Positions 13,851-14,214 of a stretch of 14,214 nucleotides of DNA are shown one piece after another. The position numbers and the translations under genes are program-made. This stretch comes from Planctomycetota bacterium (GTDB taxonomy: Bacteria > Planctomycetota > Brocadiia > Brocadiales > Bathyanammoxibiaceae). The stretch lies in NCBI GenBank assembly GCA_030598065.1, contig JAUVQR010000014.1, positions 1 to 14,214 on the forward strand, written 5' to 3'. How positions within the stretch are numbered: position 1 is the stretch's first letter; every line of letters begins with the position of its first letter. A model generated the notes under the pieces. The model saw nothing but the letters and a program-made list of their open reading frames with translations, was not told the origin of the DNA and ran no database searches.

Positions 13851-14214
13851 TGAAGACCTTGTGGCTAACCGTTTTTTGTGTCCTGGGCATACTGGGCGTG
13901 TCGGCGCCCGTTTTCTCAGGTGCTGCCGGTATCACCGCGGATGACACAGCCGGAAGGACTTCTTATGATGGCTGGCTGGTGGTCGCCTTTAGCGGTGAGG
14001 AGAACGGCTACCTGGAACCCTGCGGCTGCGAAAAAACCATGATCGGTGGAATTGCGCGGAGGGACGGTATGTTTCTTTTACTGAACCGTGGCAATCAGAC
14101 GATACTGCCTTTGAGCCTGGGAGACCTGAGCGGCCATGTGAAGAGGCAGGATGAGATTAAGATGGAGACGCTTGTACAGGCCCTTGGGGACATGCAATAC
14201 GAACTCCACAATAT
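13850..14214 (+). CDS. Secreted UshA/SoxB-related metallophosphatase-like protein, 5' part
   Basis: The first 121 residues are present and the gene runs out of the window. A Sec signal peptide (MKTLWLTVFCVLGILGVSAPVFS) is followed by VVAFSGEENGYLEPCGC and GGIARRDG, then the LSLGDLSGH segment and LVQALGDMQYELHN. This matches the start of the 5'-nucleotidase/calcineurin-like phosphoesterase family, in the subgroup with a GYLEPCGC...GG..RR sequence. The GD motif is kept (Asp92), but the first block, DxHG in UshA-type enzymes, reads ExNG here, and Cys58-Gly-Cys60 follow. The enzyme role is therefore uncertain. AAGGA at 13839-13843 with a 6-base spacer favours ATG 13850; ATG 13847 is in the same frame. 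The gene is coupled to the DUF1573 gene. Confidence 0.78.
   Translation, partial: MKTLWLTVFCVLGILGVSAPVFSGAAGITADDTAGRTSYDGWLVVAFSGEENGYLEPCGCEKTMIGGIARRDGMFLLLNRGNQTILPLSLGDLSGHVKRQDEIKMETLVQALGDMQYELHN

Overview
The window is a piece of bacterial chromosome of roughly balanced GC content. No mobile elements, CRISPR arrays, rRNA genes or tRNA genes were seen. The gene set fits a Gram-negative bacterium with an outer membrane and periplasm: Lgt, a lipoprotein, Sec signal peptides, PQQ-like propellers, a DUF1573 protein and a CGC-type metallophosphatase-like protein. A planctomycete-like (possibly Brocadiales) or other deep-branching Gram-negative host is my best guess. It rests on gene content only and is not proven.

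Left edge (1-416, +): the 3' end of lgt, which meets hflX tail to tail with the two stop codons overlapping in the sequence CTAG. From 9199 down to 413 (all minus strand) lies one long, tightly packed gene set: nusA, infB, ylxP (DUF503), rbfA, hisG, a possible 29-codon ORF, a TPR lipoprotein gene, yebC and hflX. Several junctions touch or overlap (nusA-infB, rbfA-hisG, small ORF-TPR gene), so a single operon is likely. Its core is the conserved transcription-translation cluster (nusA-infB-rbfA). Here rimP is absent from the front, and hisG sits where truB is commonly found. YebC and HflX extend the theme towards expression control and ribosome rescue.

The 339-base divergent region 9200-9538 is rich in signals. 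On the minus strand there is a near-consensus sigma70-type promoter for the nusA operon with an inverted repeat over its -10. Downstream is a terminator-like hairpin plus U tract lying before the nusA ribosome binding site, enclosed by a second long-range inverted repeat. This looks like an attenuator. On the plus strand there is a promoter, a 12-bp palindrome at the expected start of transcription and a hairpin ahead of a plsC-like acyltransferase gene (9539-10249).

The right third (10336-14214) encodes exported proteins. Two tandem paralogous eight-bladed PQQ-like propeller genes run on the minus strand; the second has a one-base frameshift that cuts off its last blade. Divergent from them is a two-gene unit encoding a DUF1573 protein and a secreted UshA/SoxB-related phosphoesterase-like protein cut by the window edge. 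The two are translationally coupled and both carry Cys-Gly-Cys motifs. The least ordinary observations are the nusA leader, the probable ACG start of hflX, the small ORF coupled to the lipoprotein gene, the propeller frameshift, and the CGC phosphoesterase variant with altered metal ligands.
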